Source of the DNA: Streptomyces resistomycificus
Lineage (GTDB): Bacteria; Actinomycetota; Actinomycetes; Streptomycetales; Streptomycetaceae
Length of the DNA: 64,000 bases
Direction of reading: 5' to 3'
Assembly: GCF_001514265.1 (NCBI RefSeq)
Contig: NZ_KQ948988.1
Coordinates: forward strand, 1,185,395-1,249,394
Shown here: piece after piece, positions 6,776 through 19,335 of the stretch
Position numbering within the stretch: position 1 is the first letter of the stretch
Layout: every line of letters starts with the position of its first letter
Notes under the pieces: model-generated
What the model saw: the letters and a program-made list of their open reading frames with translations, nothing else
Database searches by the model: none
What the model was told of the DNA's origin: nothing
Program-made: the position numbers and the translations under genes

Positions 6776-9421
6776 TCACGCCGCCCCGAACGCCGAGAAC
6801 GCCCATCCCGTCGCCTGGTGGGTCGCGTCGCCGGGAAGCGCCGCGCGGGCGTCGCGCAGACCCTCCGCGAGGGACAGGCCGGCGCTGAGTCCCTTGTGCA
6901 GGGCGAGCATCAGGGGCACCACCGCCGCGTCGTTGACGGGTGCGCTGCACGCCACCACCCCGGCCGTGCCGAGGGGCAGCAGCGCGGTGACCAGACCCAG
7001 CAGCTCGTCGGCGCCGACGGAGGCGAACCGGGCGGTGTCGCAGCAGGAGAGGATGATCCGGTACGGGCTGCGGTCCAGGCGTTCGAAGTCATGGACGATC
7101 AACGGCCCGTCGGCCATCCGCAGCGACGAGAACAACGGGCTGTCCGCGCGGAACGTGCCGTGCGCGGCGATGTGGGCCAGCGCCGACCCGTCCAGCTCCG
7201 CCAACACCCTGGGCACCCGCGCGTCCTCGTGCTCCAGAACGGTCGATCCGCCGTACCGTTCGGCCAGTTCGGGCACCTCGGCACCACCGGTCGCCAACCC
7301 CGGCCCACGCACCAGGACCTGGCGGCCACCCGGCGGCGGGGACGTCTCCCGGGCGCGCAGCCAGCTGCTCGCCGACGGCGACACGCTGAACACCCGCTCC
7401 CGCAGCGACGGCAGCAGCGCCCACGGCACCCGGTGCAGCCGGCCCGGGGGCACCACCACGACCGGCCCCGACCCCAGTTGCGCCGCCGCCGGACCCAACA
7501 GCAGCTCCTCCAGGCGCCGCCCCGCGGCCTCCACCACGGGAAGTCGGGCCTCCGCTCCCGGGTGGGCCAACCGCCGCAGCCCCGCCTGCACATGCTCGGC
7601 CTCGGTCTCCGCCGCGGCCAGCAGCCCCGCCTCGAACCGCCGCACCCGCCCCTGCCCGCACAGCAGCACGTGCACCCGCCCGTCGACGACGGCCAGCTCC
7701 ACCAGCCGCACGTCGTCGTCCCCCAGCCGTGCCAGCAGCCGGGCGGGGTCGAAGCGGTCGCCGCCGCCGGGTGCCTCGCCGCGGATGTGCAGGGTCCGGG
7801 AGCGGATCTCCCGCTCCAGGCGCCGCTGGTCCCGCTCCAGCGTCGGCACCGGACGGCCCTCCATCCGGGCCGCCTCGGCGCGGGCGGCGATCTCCCGGAA
7901 GGCGGTGAGCCCGCTGAGCAGGGCCGGGTCGGCGGGGGGCCGGGTGGGTGGCGCGGACAGGACCGTGGCCCGCCAGCGCTCGCTCCACACCAGCAGCCGC
8001 CGCGGGCCGCCCGAGTCGAGGCTGGCCTGCTGGGCCAGCGCGGCGAGTTCGGCGCCCTGTGCGGTGGCCCGGGCCCGCAGCTCCGAGGCGCCGAGCGTCA
8101 TCCGGTGGTCGTCGAGCACGTCGAGCCCGCGCCGGCAGGCCTCCAGCACACCCCGGCCGGAACCGGCCGCCCGGGCCCACAGCGCCTGCGCCGCCCAGCC
8201 CGTCATCCGCGCCAGCGGCGGCCCGCTGTGCCGGCTGCGTGCGGCGGCCGTCAGATGCCGTTCGGCGTCCGCCGTCCAGCCGAGGCCCAGGGCGATCCGC
8301 CCGGCGAGCAGCGACGCCTCCGGCGCGGCCGGCGAGCCGAACGAGGCCAGCCGCTCCGCCACCGCGGCGGTGTCCGCGACCAGCCGGCCCGAGCCGCGCC
8401 CGGCGGCGACCCGCGCCTCGATCAGTACCAGCCGGGCGTGCGTCTCCCACCAGGTGCGCCGCTGACCGGCGAACAGCCGTACGGCCATGTCCGCGCGGGC
8501 GATCGCCGTGTGCGGGTCGCCCGCCAGCCGGGCCGCCCGTGCCGCTGCCAGCAGCAGCTCGGCCTTGCGCGTGGACTGTCCGCCGATCCCGTCGAGGACC
8601 CCGATCGCCGCGTCCGCCTCGGCCAGCGCCTCCGGGGCCAGGCCGGCCGCCATCAGGACCTCGCAGCGCCGGATGTTGAGCATGAAGGTCGGAGTGCCGA
8701 GCTTGGCGTACCGCTCGCCCGCCTCGTCCAGCAGCCGCAGCGCCACCGGGATGTCGCCCGAGCGGAAGGCGGCGAGGCCCCGGCTCTCCACCGCGTCCGC
8801 CTTGTCGTGCTCCTGGCCGGTGGTGTCCCACAGTGCCTCGGCGGCCGTGAAGTCGGCGTCCGCCCGGTCCACCGTGCCGAGCGCGAGATGCACGGTCGCG
8901 CGCAGGGTCAGCGCACGGGCCGTCCAGATGACGTCGTCCGCCTGGCGCAGCACGGGGATGGACCGACGCACGTCGTCCAGCGCGGCCCGGTGATGTCCCA
9001 GCACCCACGAGGCGTAGGCCCGCCGGTACAGGACGCGCGCGCGGGTGTGCCCGCCGCTGACGGCGACACCGCGCTCCAGTTCCTTCAGGCCCTCCCGGGT
9101 GCGGCCCGCGTGCACCAGCGCCACGCCGAGCGCGGCCAGGACGTCCGCCTCCCGGTCCGCGGAACCCGCGCGCGCCGCCAGGTCACGGGCGCGGCGCAGA
9201 TGGTGCAGCGCGACCTTCATGTCGCCCCAGTCCCGCTGCCAGATGCCGATCACCTGGTGGGCTACGGAGGCGCACCACGGTGACGGATCTGATTCCAGCA
9301 CGTGTTCTGCCCGCGCCAGGGCCTCGTTGGGCGCTGCGAACACCATCGGCAGCAGTTCGAGAACCGAGTCGCTTCCCGCTGTCACTCCATGGATGGTAGT
9401 GGCCCCGGTTGCACACCACAC
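6776..9421 (-). CDS. TPR-CHAT caspase-like protease
   Basis: Up to 881 residues. Residues about 20-480 are successive TPR-like helical hairpins (for example DVLAALGVALVHAGRTREGL). The C-terminal third is a CHAT peptidase of the caspase clan: the catalytic His lies in IAAHGTFRADSPLFSS (His754) and the catalytic Cys in IILSCCDTARFASVGADELL (Cys794), both intact. CHAT proteases act in bacterial programmed-death and conflict pathways, such as gasdermin-associated CHATs and the TPR-CHAT of Craspase. It is divergent from a subtilase/sigma/acidic-protein operon about 75 bp away, suggesting a shared control region. The start is uncertain: the first GTG (9421) lacks a good ribosome site and a GTG at 9385 is possible. 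Target proteins are unknown. Confidence 0.85.
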   Translation of the reverse strand: MWCATGATTIHGVTAGSDSVLELLPMVFAAPNEALARAEHVLESDPSPWCASVAHQVIGIWQRDWGDMKVALHHLRRARDLAARAGSADREADVLAALGVALVHAGRTREGLKELERGVAVSGGHTRARVLYRRAYASWVLGHHRAALDDVRRSIPVLRQADDVIWTARALTLRATVHLALGTVDRADADFTAAEALWDTTGQEHDKADAVESRGLAAFRSGDIPVALRLLDEAGERYAKLGTPTFMLNIRRCEVLMAAGLAPEALAEADAAIGVLDGIGGQSTRKAELLLAAARAARLAGDPHTAIARADMAVRLFAGQRRTWWETHARLVLIEARVAAGRGSGRLVADTAAVAERLASFGSPAAPEASLLAGRIALGLGWTADAERHLTAAARSRHSGPPLARMTGWAAQALWARAAGSGRGVLEACRRGLDVLDDHRMTLGASELRARATAQGAELAALAQQASLDSGGPRRLLVWSERWRATVLSAPPTRPPADPALLSGLTAFREIAARAEAARMEGRPVPTLERDQRRLEREIRSRTLHIRGEAPGGGDRFDPARLLARLGDDDVRLVELAVVDGRVHVLLCGQGRVRRFEAGLLAAAETEAEHVQAGLRRLAHPGAEARLPVVEAAGRRLEELLLGPAAAQLGSGPVVVVPPGRLHRVPWALLPSLRERVFSVSPSASSWLRARETSPPPGGRQVLVRGPGLATGGAEVPELAERYGGSTVLEHEDARVPRVLAELDGSALAHIAAHGTFRADSPLFSSLRMADGPLIVHDFERLDRSPYRIILSCCDTARFASVGADELLGLVTALLPLGTAGVVACSAPVNDAAVVPLMLALHKGLSAGLSLAEGLRDARAALPGDATHQATGWAFSAFGAA

Positions 9422-9495
9422 GCGTTTGGCGCTGTATCAGGCGGCGTCCCCGCGGCTCTGACTGTCGACCACCGCCTCAGTGGGAGGACCTGCCA

Positions 9496-10926
9496 ATGGC
9501 ACCACAGCGATTCCACGAACAGTTCGACCAGATCCAGCGCTCCATGCCCGACGTCCCCCTGGCCCTGGGACCGGACGACTCGGCGGAGTTCATCTACGAG
9601 AAGGGCGTCGTGCTCGCCCGCGACGGTGAGGAGGCACGGCTCGTCGAGGACAGCGTGCGCAGCCACTTCACCGCGGCGCCCGACCTGAGCGCCGACCACG
9701 TACGCCGGGCGAGCCCGGAGACCAACCGCTCGGGCATCACCCGCATCCAGGTCGGCGACCCCGGTCAGGGCGACCGGCGCGCCGACCTGGCCGTCGCGCA
9801 CGCGCTGCGGGCCCTGCGCGAGCCCGAGGGGCGCAGGGGCCACCGGCTGGTCAGCCGTAACCACGTGGTGTCGATCGCGGTCAACTCCTGTCCCGGCGAC
9901 GAGCCGGTGCCCGCCCCGCGTACCGGGGGCATCAACCCGGCCCGGGCCGAGGCCGGCCACGACCCGGACACCGCCGTCGGCGTCCTCGTCGTCGACAACG
10001 GCCTCACGCACGACCACACGGCGGCCGGCCCCCTGCTCGCCCACGTCAGGGGCGACCTGCACGGCACCGAGACCGACGGCGACGGCAACCTCCTGCAGTA
10101 CATCGGACACGGCACGTTCATCGCGGGCCTCGTCGCGGCCGTCGCACCCAACACCGACATCACCGTCCGCAGCAGTCTCAACGACGCCGGCGCCATCCTG
10201 GAGTCGGAGTTCGGCGAGCGGCTGTTCGACGCCGTCGAGGACGGCTGGCCCGACATCATCAGCCTCTCCGCCGGCACCTCCAACGGCCGCACCGACGGCC
10301 TACTCGGCGTCCAGGCCTTCATGGAGGAACTCCGGCAGCAGCGCACCCTGTTGATCGCCGCGGCGGGCAACAACGCCAGCGCCACGCCCTTCTGGCCCGC
10401 CGCCTACGCCGCGCTGCCCGACTACCGGGACGTCGTCCTGTCGGTCGGCGCGCTGCGCGGCGACGGCGAGTTCGGAGCCTGCTTCAGCAACCACGGCCCC
10501 TGGGTGAACGCCTACGCTCCGGGCGAGCGCCTCACCAGCGTCCTCACCGGCTTCGAGGCACCCGTCCCGTACGTGTACCAGCACACCACCTACGACGCCT
10601 GCCGCTACGGCTTCACCTACCCCTGCACCTGCCAGTCCCCGCAGCACAGCGGGGTGTTGAGCGAGGACGGTGAGTCCGACACCCCCGATCGGGTGTCCTT
10701 CGAGGGGTTCGCGCACTGGAGCGGCACCTCCTTCGCCACCCCCGTCGTCGCCGGTCTGGTCGCCGCCCACATGACCGCGCACAAGGAAACCGACCCCCGG
10801 GTGGCCCGTCAGCAACTGCTCGCCGCCAACACCGAGTTCGCGGAAGTGCGCGGGGCGCACGTGCCGGCGCTGCGGCCGGCGAGCTGGCGGCCGGTCACGG
10901 GCGGGCAGCCCACGGCGGGCGCATGA
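9496..10926 (+). CDS. Cytoplasmic S8 subtilisin-like serine protease
   Basis: 476 residues from ATG 9496, preceded by GGGAGGA. The subtilase triad is complete: Asp167 in VGVLVVDNGL, His205 in IGHGTFIAGLVA, Ser412 in WSGTSFATPVVAGLVAAH, with oxyanion Asn292 in IAAAGNNAS. No signal peptide or classical propeptide is seen, so it probably works inside the cell. An insert before the serine is cysteine-rich (Cys369, Cys377, Cys379), perhaps a metal or redox switch. It overlaps the sigma factor gene by four bases (ATGA), so the two are translationally coupled. With the divergent CHAT protease it forms a two-protease unit. The substrate is unknown; the acidic protein at the operon end or the sigma factor are candidates. 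Confidence 0.9.
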   Translation: MAPQRFHEQFDQIQRSMPDVPLALGPDDSAEFIYEKGVVLARDGEEARLVEDSVRSHFTAAPDLSADHVRRASPETNRSGITRIQVGDPGQGDRRADLAVAHALRALREPEGRRGHRLVSRNHVVSIAVNSCPGDEPVPAPRTGGINPARAEAGHDPDTAVGVLVVDNGLTHDHTAAGPLLAHVRGDLHGTETDGDGNLLQYIGHGTFIAGLVAAVAPNTDITVRSSLNDAGAILESEFGERLFDAVEDGWPDIISLSAGTSNGRTDGLLGVQAFMEELRQQRTLLIAAAGNNASATPFWPAAYAALPDYRDVVLSVGALRGDGEFGACFSNHGPWVNAYAPGERLTSVLTGFEAPVPYVYQHTTYDACRYGFTYPCTCQSPQHSGVLSEDGESDTPDRVSFEGFAHWSGTSFATPVVAGLVAAHMTAHKETDPRVARQQLLAANTEFAEVRGAHVPALRPASWRPVTGGQPTAGA

Positions 10927-11561
10927 CGGCCGGAACGGCCCCCTCCACGGCGTACCATGACTGGCCGTACACGAGGGGTGGGGCCGTGGACCGTGCAGAT
11001 GTCGGCGTGCTCGTCCAGTCCGCCGTCGACGGCGACGGGGCGGCCTGGAAGGCGCTGGTGGAGGGGCTGAGCCCACTGGTGTGGTCCGTGGTGCGCGCAC
11101 ACCGGCTGTCCGACGCCGACGCGCACGAGGTGTACCAGACGGTGTGGTTCCGTTTCGCCCAGCACCTGGGCCGGATCCGCGAACCGCAGAAGGCGGGCTC
11201 CTGGCTGGCCAGCACCGCGCGGCACGAGTGCCTGAAGGTCCTCAAGAGCCTGAGGCGGCTGACACCCACGGACGATCCGCAGGTCCTGGACCGGATCAGC
11301 GAGGACCGTACGCCCGAGCAGTCGTTCCTCGACTCGGAGGAGGCCGCCGCCGAGACGGAGCGCATCCGACGGGTGTGGCAGGAGTTCGAGGAACTCGGCG
11401 ACCGGTGCAGGCAGTTGCTGCGAGTGCTGATGGCCTCGCCGCCGCCCAGCTACCAGGAGGTGTCCGCCGCACTGGGTATCGCGGTGGGCAGTATCGGGCC
11501 GCTGCGCCAGCGCTGTCTGCGCCGCCTGCGGGCCCGACTCGACGCACGGGGAGCGTTGTGA
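10923..11561 (+). CDS. Sigma-70 family (ECF-like) RNA polymerase sigma factor
   Basis: 212 residues. Region 2 covers about residues 45-110 (LVEGLSPLVWSVVRAHRLSD, VYQTVWFRFAQHLGRI, SWLASTARHECLKVLKS) and region 4 about 160-207 (RQLLRVLMASPPPSYQEVSA, then GSIGPLRQRCLRRLRARL). This is the two-domain layout of ECF sigma factors. It starts inside the stop of the subtilase gene and its own stop overlaps the start of the next gene by four bases. No conventional membrane or zinc-binding anti-sigma gene is adjacent, so control of its activity may depend on the neighbouring proteases or acidic protein. An alternative GTG start at 10986 would remove 21 residues. Confidence 0.85.
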   Translation: MTAGTAPSTAYHDWPYTRGGAVDRADVGVLVQSAVDGDGAAWKALVEGLSPLVWSVVRAHRLSDADAHEVYQTVWFRFAQHLGRIREPQKAGSWLASTARHECLKVLKSLRRLTPTDDPQVLDRISEDRTPEQSFLDSEEAAAETERIRRVWQEFEELGDRCRQLLRVLMASPPPSYQEVSAALGIAVGSIGPLRQRCLRRLRARLDARGAL

Positions 11562-12109
11562 ACGACATGAGCGATATGGATGACCTGAACGACCTGAACG
11601 ACCTGAACGACCTGAACGGGGGCTTCTTCGCCGGCGAAGGCATCGGCGACGAGGTGCCCGACGAGGAACCCGACGCGGGGTTCGACGACGGCCTGCTGGA
11701 CGATCTGCGTCAGGCGGCCGGCATTCTCGACCCGGTACCGACCGCGCTGCGGCAGCTCGCCGTGGAGGCCTACGCGCTGCACGACCTCGACGCCCGGCTC
11801 GCCGAGCTCACCTTCGACTCGCTGGTCGACGCGATCCCGGTCAGAGGAGCGACGGACCCGCCCCGGATGCTGACCTTCCACTCCGGGGACGTGACCATCG
11901 ACGTCGAGGTGACCTCGCAGGGACTGATGGGGCAGGTCCTGCCACCGCAGCCGGCCGGCATCGAGGTCCTGAGCGGGCCCCGGGCGGGTGCCACCCTCGT
12001 GGCCGACGACCTCGGACGCTTCAGCTCCGATGTCACCCCGGCCGGACCGTTCGCCCTGCGCCTGCGGGCCGGCGGGGAGGTGGTGGTCACCGAGTGGCTG
12101 CGCGCCTGA
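11558..12109 (+). CDS. Acidic protein with N-terminal DLN repeats, subtilase/sigma operon
   Basis: 183 residues from GTG 11558, coupled by a four-base overlap to the sigma gene; ATG 11567 is an alternative. The first 50 residues are strongly acidic and low in complexity, starting MNDMSDMDDLND and running through four DLN units and a D/E-rich segment. The remainder is a small globular domain: helical (about 50-85), then beta-rich (PRMLTFHSGDVTIDVEVTSQ, PAGPFALRLRAGGEVVVTEW). I do not recognise a named family. Such proteins recur, as I recall, beside CHAT/S8/sigma genes in actinobacteria. It could be a sigma partner or a protease substrate; both are inference. Confidence 0.75.
   Translation: MNDMSDMDDLNDLNDLNDLNGGFFAGEGIGDEVPDEEPDAGFDDGLLDDLRQAAGILDPVPTALRQLAVEAYALHDLDARLAELTFDSLVDAIPVRGATDPPRMLTFHSGDVTIDVEVTSQGLMGQVLPPQPAGIEVLSGPRAGATLVADDLGRFSSDVTPAGPFALRLRAGGEVVVTEWLRA
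11582..11617 (+). repeat. 9-bp coding tandem repeat (GACCTGAAC x4)
   Basis: Four perfect copies of GACCTGAAC at 11582, 11591, 11600 and 11609 encode the DLN units. The length is a multiple of three, so copy changes would alter the repeat number without breaking the frame. Confidence 0.9.
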
Positions 12110-12260
12110 GCGGTCGGGAGGGCAGGGTGCCTTCCGTCACCGGGTGACGGCCGGGCCCGTTGCCCGCGGATCACCGTCTTCAGGCGCCGGCGGCCCTGGT
12201 CGGCCGGCACCGCGAACCGCACGTGCGCCCGCTGCCGACCACGAGACGCGGGTGCGGATC

Positions 12261-12740
12261 GCGGGACGCTCGGTCCGGTCCGGCTCTGCGAAGATCTCGG
12301 GTTCGTGGTTTCCGGTGTTCGCGGGGCGGGGGATGTATCCGGTGTCGCCCGCGCTGATCCGCGCCCCCGCGCCCCCGTCACCGGCGCCGGGCGGCTGACG
12401 CGCGGGAGTACGCGGGACAGCCGGTCCGGTCCGGCTCTGCGAAGGCCTCGGGGTCGTGGTCTCCGGTGTTCGCCGGGCGGGGGATGTATCCGGTGTCGCC
12501 CGCGCCGATCCGCGCCCCCGCGCACCCGTCACCGGCGCCGGGCAGCTGGATCGCGGGACAGCCGGTCCGGTCCGGCTCCGCGAAGATCTCGGGGTCGTGG
12601 TCTCCGGTGTTCGCCGGGCGGGAGACGCATCCGGTGTCGCGTGGCCCGCTGGCTCGGCGCCGAGGCCGCCCCCGGGCGCAGCGCGCCGATCCGCGCCCCG
12701 CGGACCCCTCACCGGCGCCGGGCGGCTGACGCGCGGGAGT
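12261..12740. repeat. Non-coding tandem repeat, three units of about 140-190 bp
   Basis: Units begin at 12261, 12412 and 12553, each with GCGGGAC, a CCGGTCCGG-type motif, a conserved CTCCGGTGTTCGC block and a CCCGTCACCGGCGCCGGGC-like end. Unit three carries an extra segment of about 40 bp near 12640-12690. Open frames cross it on both strands but none has a ribosome site or recognisable domain. It sits in the 645-bp gap (12110-12754) between the convergent acidic-protein and N-formylglutamate amidohydrolase genes. No terminator beyond GC-rich dyads was seen in the rest of that gap. Confidence 0.75.
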
Positions 12741-12754
12741 GTGCCGGCCGGAGG

Positions 12755-13552
12755 TCAGCCGGTCACGGCGTCGACGAGATGCGCCAGTGCCGCCGCGAGC
12801 GGGGTCAGGCCGGGGCCGGCGGGGCCGCCCGGCTCGCTCATGTAGGTGTCCCGGCGGATCTCCACCATCAGTGCGGACACGCGCGGTTGGCTCCCGTGGA
12901 AGTCGAGCGGCACGTACGTCCCGGCGAACGGGCTGTCGAGCCCGATCTCCCCGCACCCGGCGAACACCTCCCGGGCCGCGTCGAGCAGCTCGCGGGGCGT
13001 GTGGAAGGAGTCCGTGCCCAGGCAGACCGGCGGCCGAGGCCCCTGGCCGTGCAGCTCGTAGGGCAGCGCCTCGGTGGGGTAGGAGTGCACGTCGATGATC
13101 ACGACCCGCCCTGCGGCGGCCAGCCGGTCGGCCACCGCCCGGGTCATCGCCCGCGCGTACGGCCGGAAGTACCGCTCCAGCAGGGGCTCCGGGTCGGTGT
13201 CGGCCGGCCGCAGCGGCGCGCGGTGCGTGGTCCGGGTGTACACGGCGCCCATGCCGACGGCGAGCATCTCCTCCCGCTCGTCCGGGAACCGCTCGGGGTC
13301 CACGACCAGCCGGGAGAGCCGGTTGACGAACCGCCAGGGCGTGACGGCCGACCGCTGCGCGGCAGCCGCGGCGATCTCGGCGGTGTGCGCGTCGGTGATG
13401 TGGTCGAGCTCCCGCTCAAGCCCCGCGTCGTCCAGCACGATCCCCGCCCGCACCGCCGGTGGTATCTCCCGCGCCGAGTGCGGCACATGCAGGATCACCG
13501 GGGAGACGGCCGCGCCGGGCAGCAGCTCGTAGGACGGTGGGGCGGAGGTCAC
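12755..13552 (-). CDS. N-formylglutamate amidohydrolase family protein
   Basis: 265 residues. The family, related to HutG of one histidine-degradation route, hydrolyses N-formyl-L-glutamate to glutamate and formate. Signature elements seen are the N-terminal VILHVPHSAREIPPAVRAG, FVNRLSRLVVDPERF, a metal-binding segment VVIIDVHSYPTEALPYE and the closing DFHGSQPRVSALMVEIRRDT. Length matches the family. No other hut gene is nearby, so its substrate could be another N-formyl or N-acyl amino acid. It is divergent from the DUF5713 gene with about 80 bp between. Confidence 0.85.
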   Translation of the reverse strand: MTSAPPSYELLPGAAVSPVILHVPHSAREIPPAVRAGIVLDDAGLERELDHITDAHTAEIAAAAAQRSAVTPWRFVNRLSRLVVDPERFPDEREEMLAVGMGAVYTRTTHRAPLRPADTDPEPLLERYFRPYARAMTRAVADRLAAAGRVVIIDVHSYPTEALPYELHGQGPRPPVCLGTDSFHTPRELLDAAREVFAGCGEIGLDSPFAGTYVPLDFHGSQPRVSALMVEIRRDTYMSEPGGPAGPGLTPLAAALAHLVDAVTG

Positions 13553-13633
13553 GAGGCGGCTCCCGGGGCGTTGTCAGTGGCGTGGTGCACGATCAAGGTG
13601 CCACATCAAAACGCAGGAAGGCCGGGGAGCAGC

Positions 13634-13975
13634 ATGCCCGTCAGTAACCAGCAGGTGACCGAACACCCGTTCCTCAAGGGGCTGTACCGGGACGACTACT
13701 ACCCCGACCACGTGGTGGACCGGGGCAGGGACATCCTGCTGCGGCTGTGTGAGCGCGTCGAGGCCGACCGGCCCGCCGACCTGGCGGCGCTGTACGCCCT
13801 GACACACGCCGCCACCGAGGAGTTCAACGACCTCCAGGCCGCGTTCGAGGAGGCCGACAGCGACATCGAGACCGTGGCGCGCGAGGAGATAGCCGAGGAC
13901 TTCTGGTTCGTGGCGCAGGCCTACGGCTTCGCGGACGCGGACGTGGAGGAACTGATCGCCACCCGGGACTGGTGA
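13634..13975 (+). CDS. DUF5713 family protein
   Basis: 113 residues from ATG 13634, preceded by GGGGAGC. The sequence (HPFLKGLYRDDYYPDHVVDR, then EEFNDLQAAFEEADSDIET and EEIAEDFWFVAQAYGF) matches my memory of DUF5713, a small, acidic, all-helical family common in actinobacteria and some proteobacteria. No function is known. It is a single-gene unit closed by a terminator. Confidence 0.75.
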   Translation: MPVSNQQVTEHPFLKGLYRDDYYPDHVVDRGRDILLRLCERVEADRPADLAALYALTHAATEEFNDLQAAFEEADSDIETVAREEIAEDFWFVAQAYGFADADVEELIATRDW

Positions 13976-13982
13976 GACACTG

Positions 13983-14018
13983 CTCCGCCCCGGCCGGGCA
14001 GTGCCGACCGGGGCGGAG
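13983..14018. terminator. Bidirectional hairpin terminator
   Basis: 11-bp perfect stem (13983-13993 with 14008-14018), 14-nt loop, between the convergent DUF5713 and isocitrate dehydrogenase genes. Confidence 0.75.
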
Positions 14019-14050
14019 TCATGCGGAGCCTCTAGGAGGCCGTCGCTCGG

Positions 14051-18031
<3,981 letters not shown>

Positions 18032-18035
18032 GGGA

Positions 18036-19142
18036 TCAGTCGAGCCGGGCGGAGGCGACTTCGCCCGGCTCGAACTCCGAGCCGCGCTGCTGCGGGATCA
18101 CCACCGCGCCCTGCTGCAGTGCCACCGTCCGCTGCGGCGCCGGGACGCGGATGCCCTCCGCGCGGTAGCGCCGGTGCAGGCGCTTGATGAACTCGTGCTT
18201 GATCCGGTACTGGTCGCTGAACTCGCCGACGCCCAGGATGACGGTGAAGCCGATCCGCGAGTCGCCGAAGGTGTGGAAGCGGACCAGCGGCTCGTGGTCC
18301 GGGAGGGCGCCCTCGACGCCGGTCATCACCTCGGTGACGACCTCGCAGGTCACCCGCTCGACCTGCTCCAGGTCGCTGTCGTAGGCGACCCCCACCTGGA
18401 CCAGGATCGTCAACTGCTGCTCGGGACGCATGAAGTTGGTCATGTTCGTCTTCGCGAGCTCCCCGTTGGGGATGACGACCAGGTTGTTGGAGAGCGCGCG
18501 GACCGTGGTCTGACGCCAGTTGATGTCCTCGACGTAGCCCTCCTCGCCGCTGCTCAGCCGGATGTAGTCGCCGGGCTGGACGGTCTTGGAGGCCAGGATG
18601 TGGATGCCCGCGAAGAGGTTGGCCAGGGTGTCCTGGAGCGCGAGCGCGACCGCCAGACCGCCGACCCCGAGGGCGGTGAGCATCGGGGCTATGGAGATGC
18701 CCAGCGTCTGCAGCACCACCAGGAAGCCGATCGCCAGGACCAGCACCCGCGTGATGTTGACGAAGATCGTGGCCGACCCGGCGACCCCGGAGCGGGACTG
18801 GGTGACCGTCCGGACGAGGCCGGCGACGACCCGGGCCGCCGCCACCGTGACGACGAAGATCAGCAGGACGGTGAGGATCTGGTTGACGGTGCGCTGGACC
18901 CCCGAGGTGAGCGGCAGCGCCGCCGCGGCGACGGCCACACCGCCCGCGATCGCGCCCGAGGGCACCACGGTCCTGAGCGCGGCCACGATCACGTCGTCGC
19001 CGCTCCACCTGGTGCGGTCGGCGTGCTTGCCCAGCCACTTGAGCAGCATGCGCAGCAGGAACGCCGCCAGCAGGCCCGCGACCACGGCGATTCCGGCAGC
19101 GACCAGGTCGTCCATGGTGAGATCCCGTTGAAATGCCGTCAC
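18036..19142 (-). CDS. MscS-family mechanosensitive channel
   Basis: 368 residues. Several N-terminal membrane helices precede the pore helix and beta domain: LTALGVGGLAVALALQDTL is the gly/ala-rich TM3, followed by FAGIHILASKTVQPGDYI, VEDINWRQTTVRALSNNLVV and IPNGELAKTNMTNF, all MscS signatures. The soluble C-terminal alpha/beta domain runs to about residue 330. It should open under membrane tension to release solutes on hypo-osmotic shock, which fits a strain that takes up betaine, although it is not near those genes. GTG 19142 has AGGTGG in front; ATG 19115 is an alternative. The gene converges on the M1 peptidase with only 4 bp between. Confidence 0.93.
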   Translation of the reverse strand: MTAFQRDLTMDDLVAAGIAVVAGLLAAFLLRMLLKWLGKHADRTRWSGDDVIVAALRTVVPSGAIAGGVAVAAAALPLTSGVQRTVNQILTVLLIFVVTVAAARVVAGLVRTVTQSRSGVAGSATIFVNITRVLVLAIGFLVVLQTLGISIAPMLTALGVGGLAVALALQDTLANLFAGIHILASKTVQPGDYIRLSSGEEGYVEDINWRQTTVRALSNNLVVIPNGELAKTNMTNFMRPEQQLTILVQVGVAYDSDLEQVERVTCEVVTEVMTGVEGALPDHEPLVRFHTFGDSRIGFTVILGVGEFSDQYRIKHEFIKRLHRRYRAEGIRVPAPQRTVALQQGAVVIPQQRGSEFEPGEVASARLD

Positions 19143-19335
19143 GTTGCCACCTGTTCGAATTGCGGGATGTGCGATCGCGCAGACCGTGAAGGTTTCGTGG
19201 TCGCGCGACCGCTCATCCTGCCGTATCCGGCACAGGAGTTCGTACCGGGCGGGGTCGCCGATCGCACTCTTTCAGCCGATCCTCCCGGCCGGGCGCCGGG
19301 CACCCGGCCGAGCCGGGGGCCTCACCCCGCCGGGG

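Noticed and set aside
12305..12754. Overlapping repeat-containing ORFs in the 12 kb array
   Set aside because: Frames are open in several phases on both strands simply because the units lack stops; none has a start signal or recognised domain.
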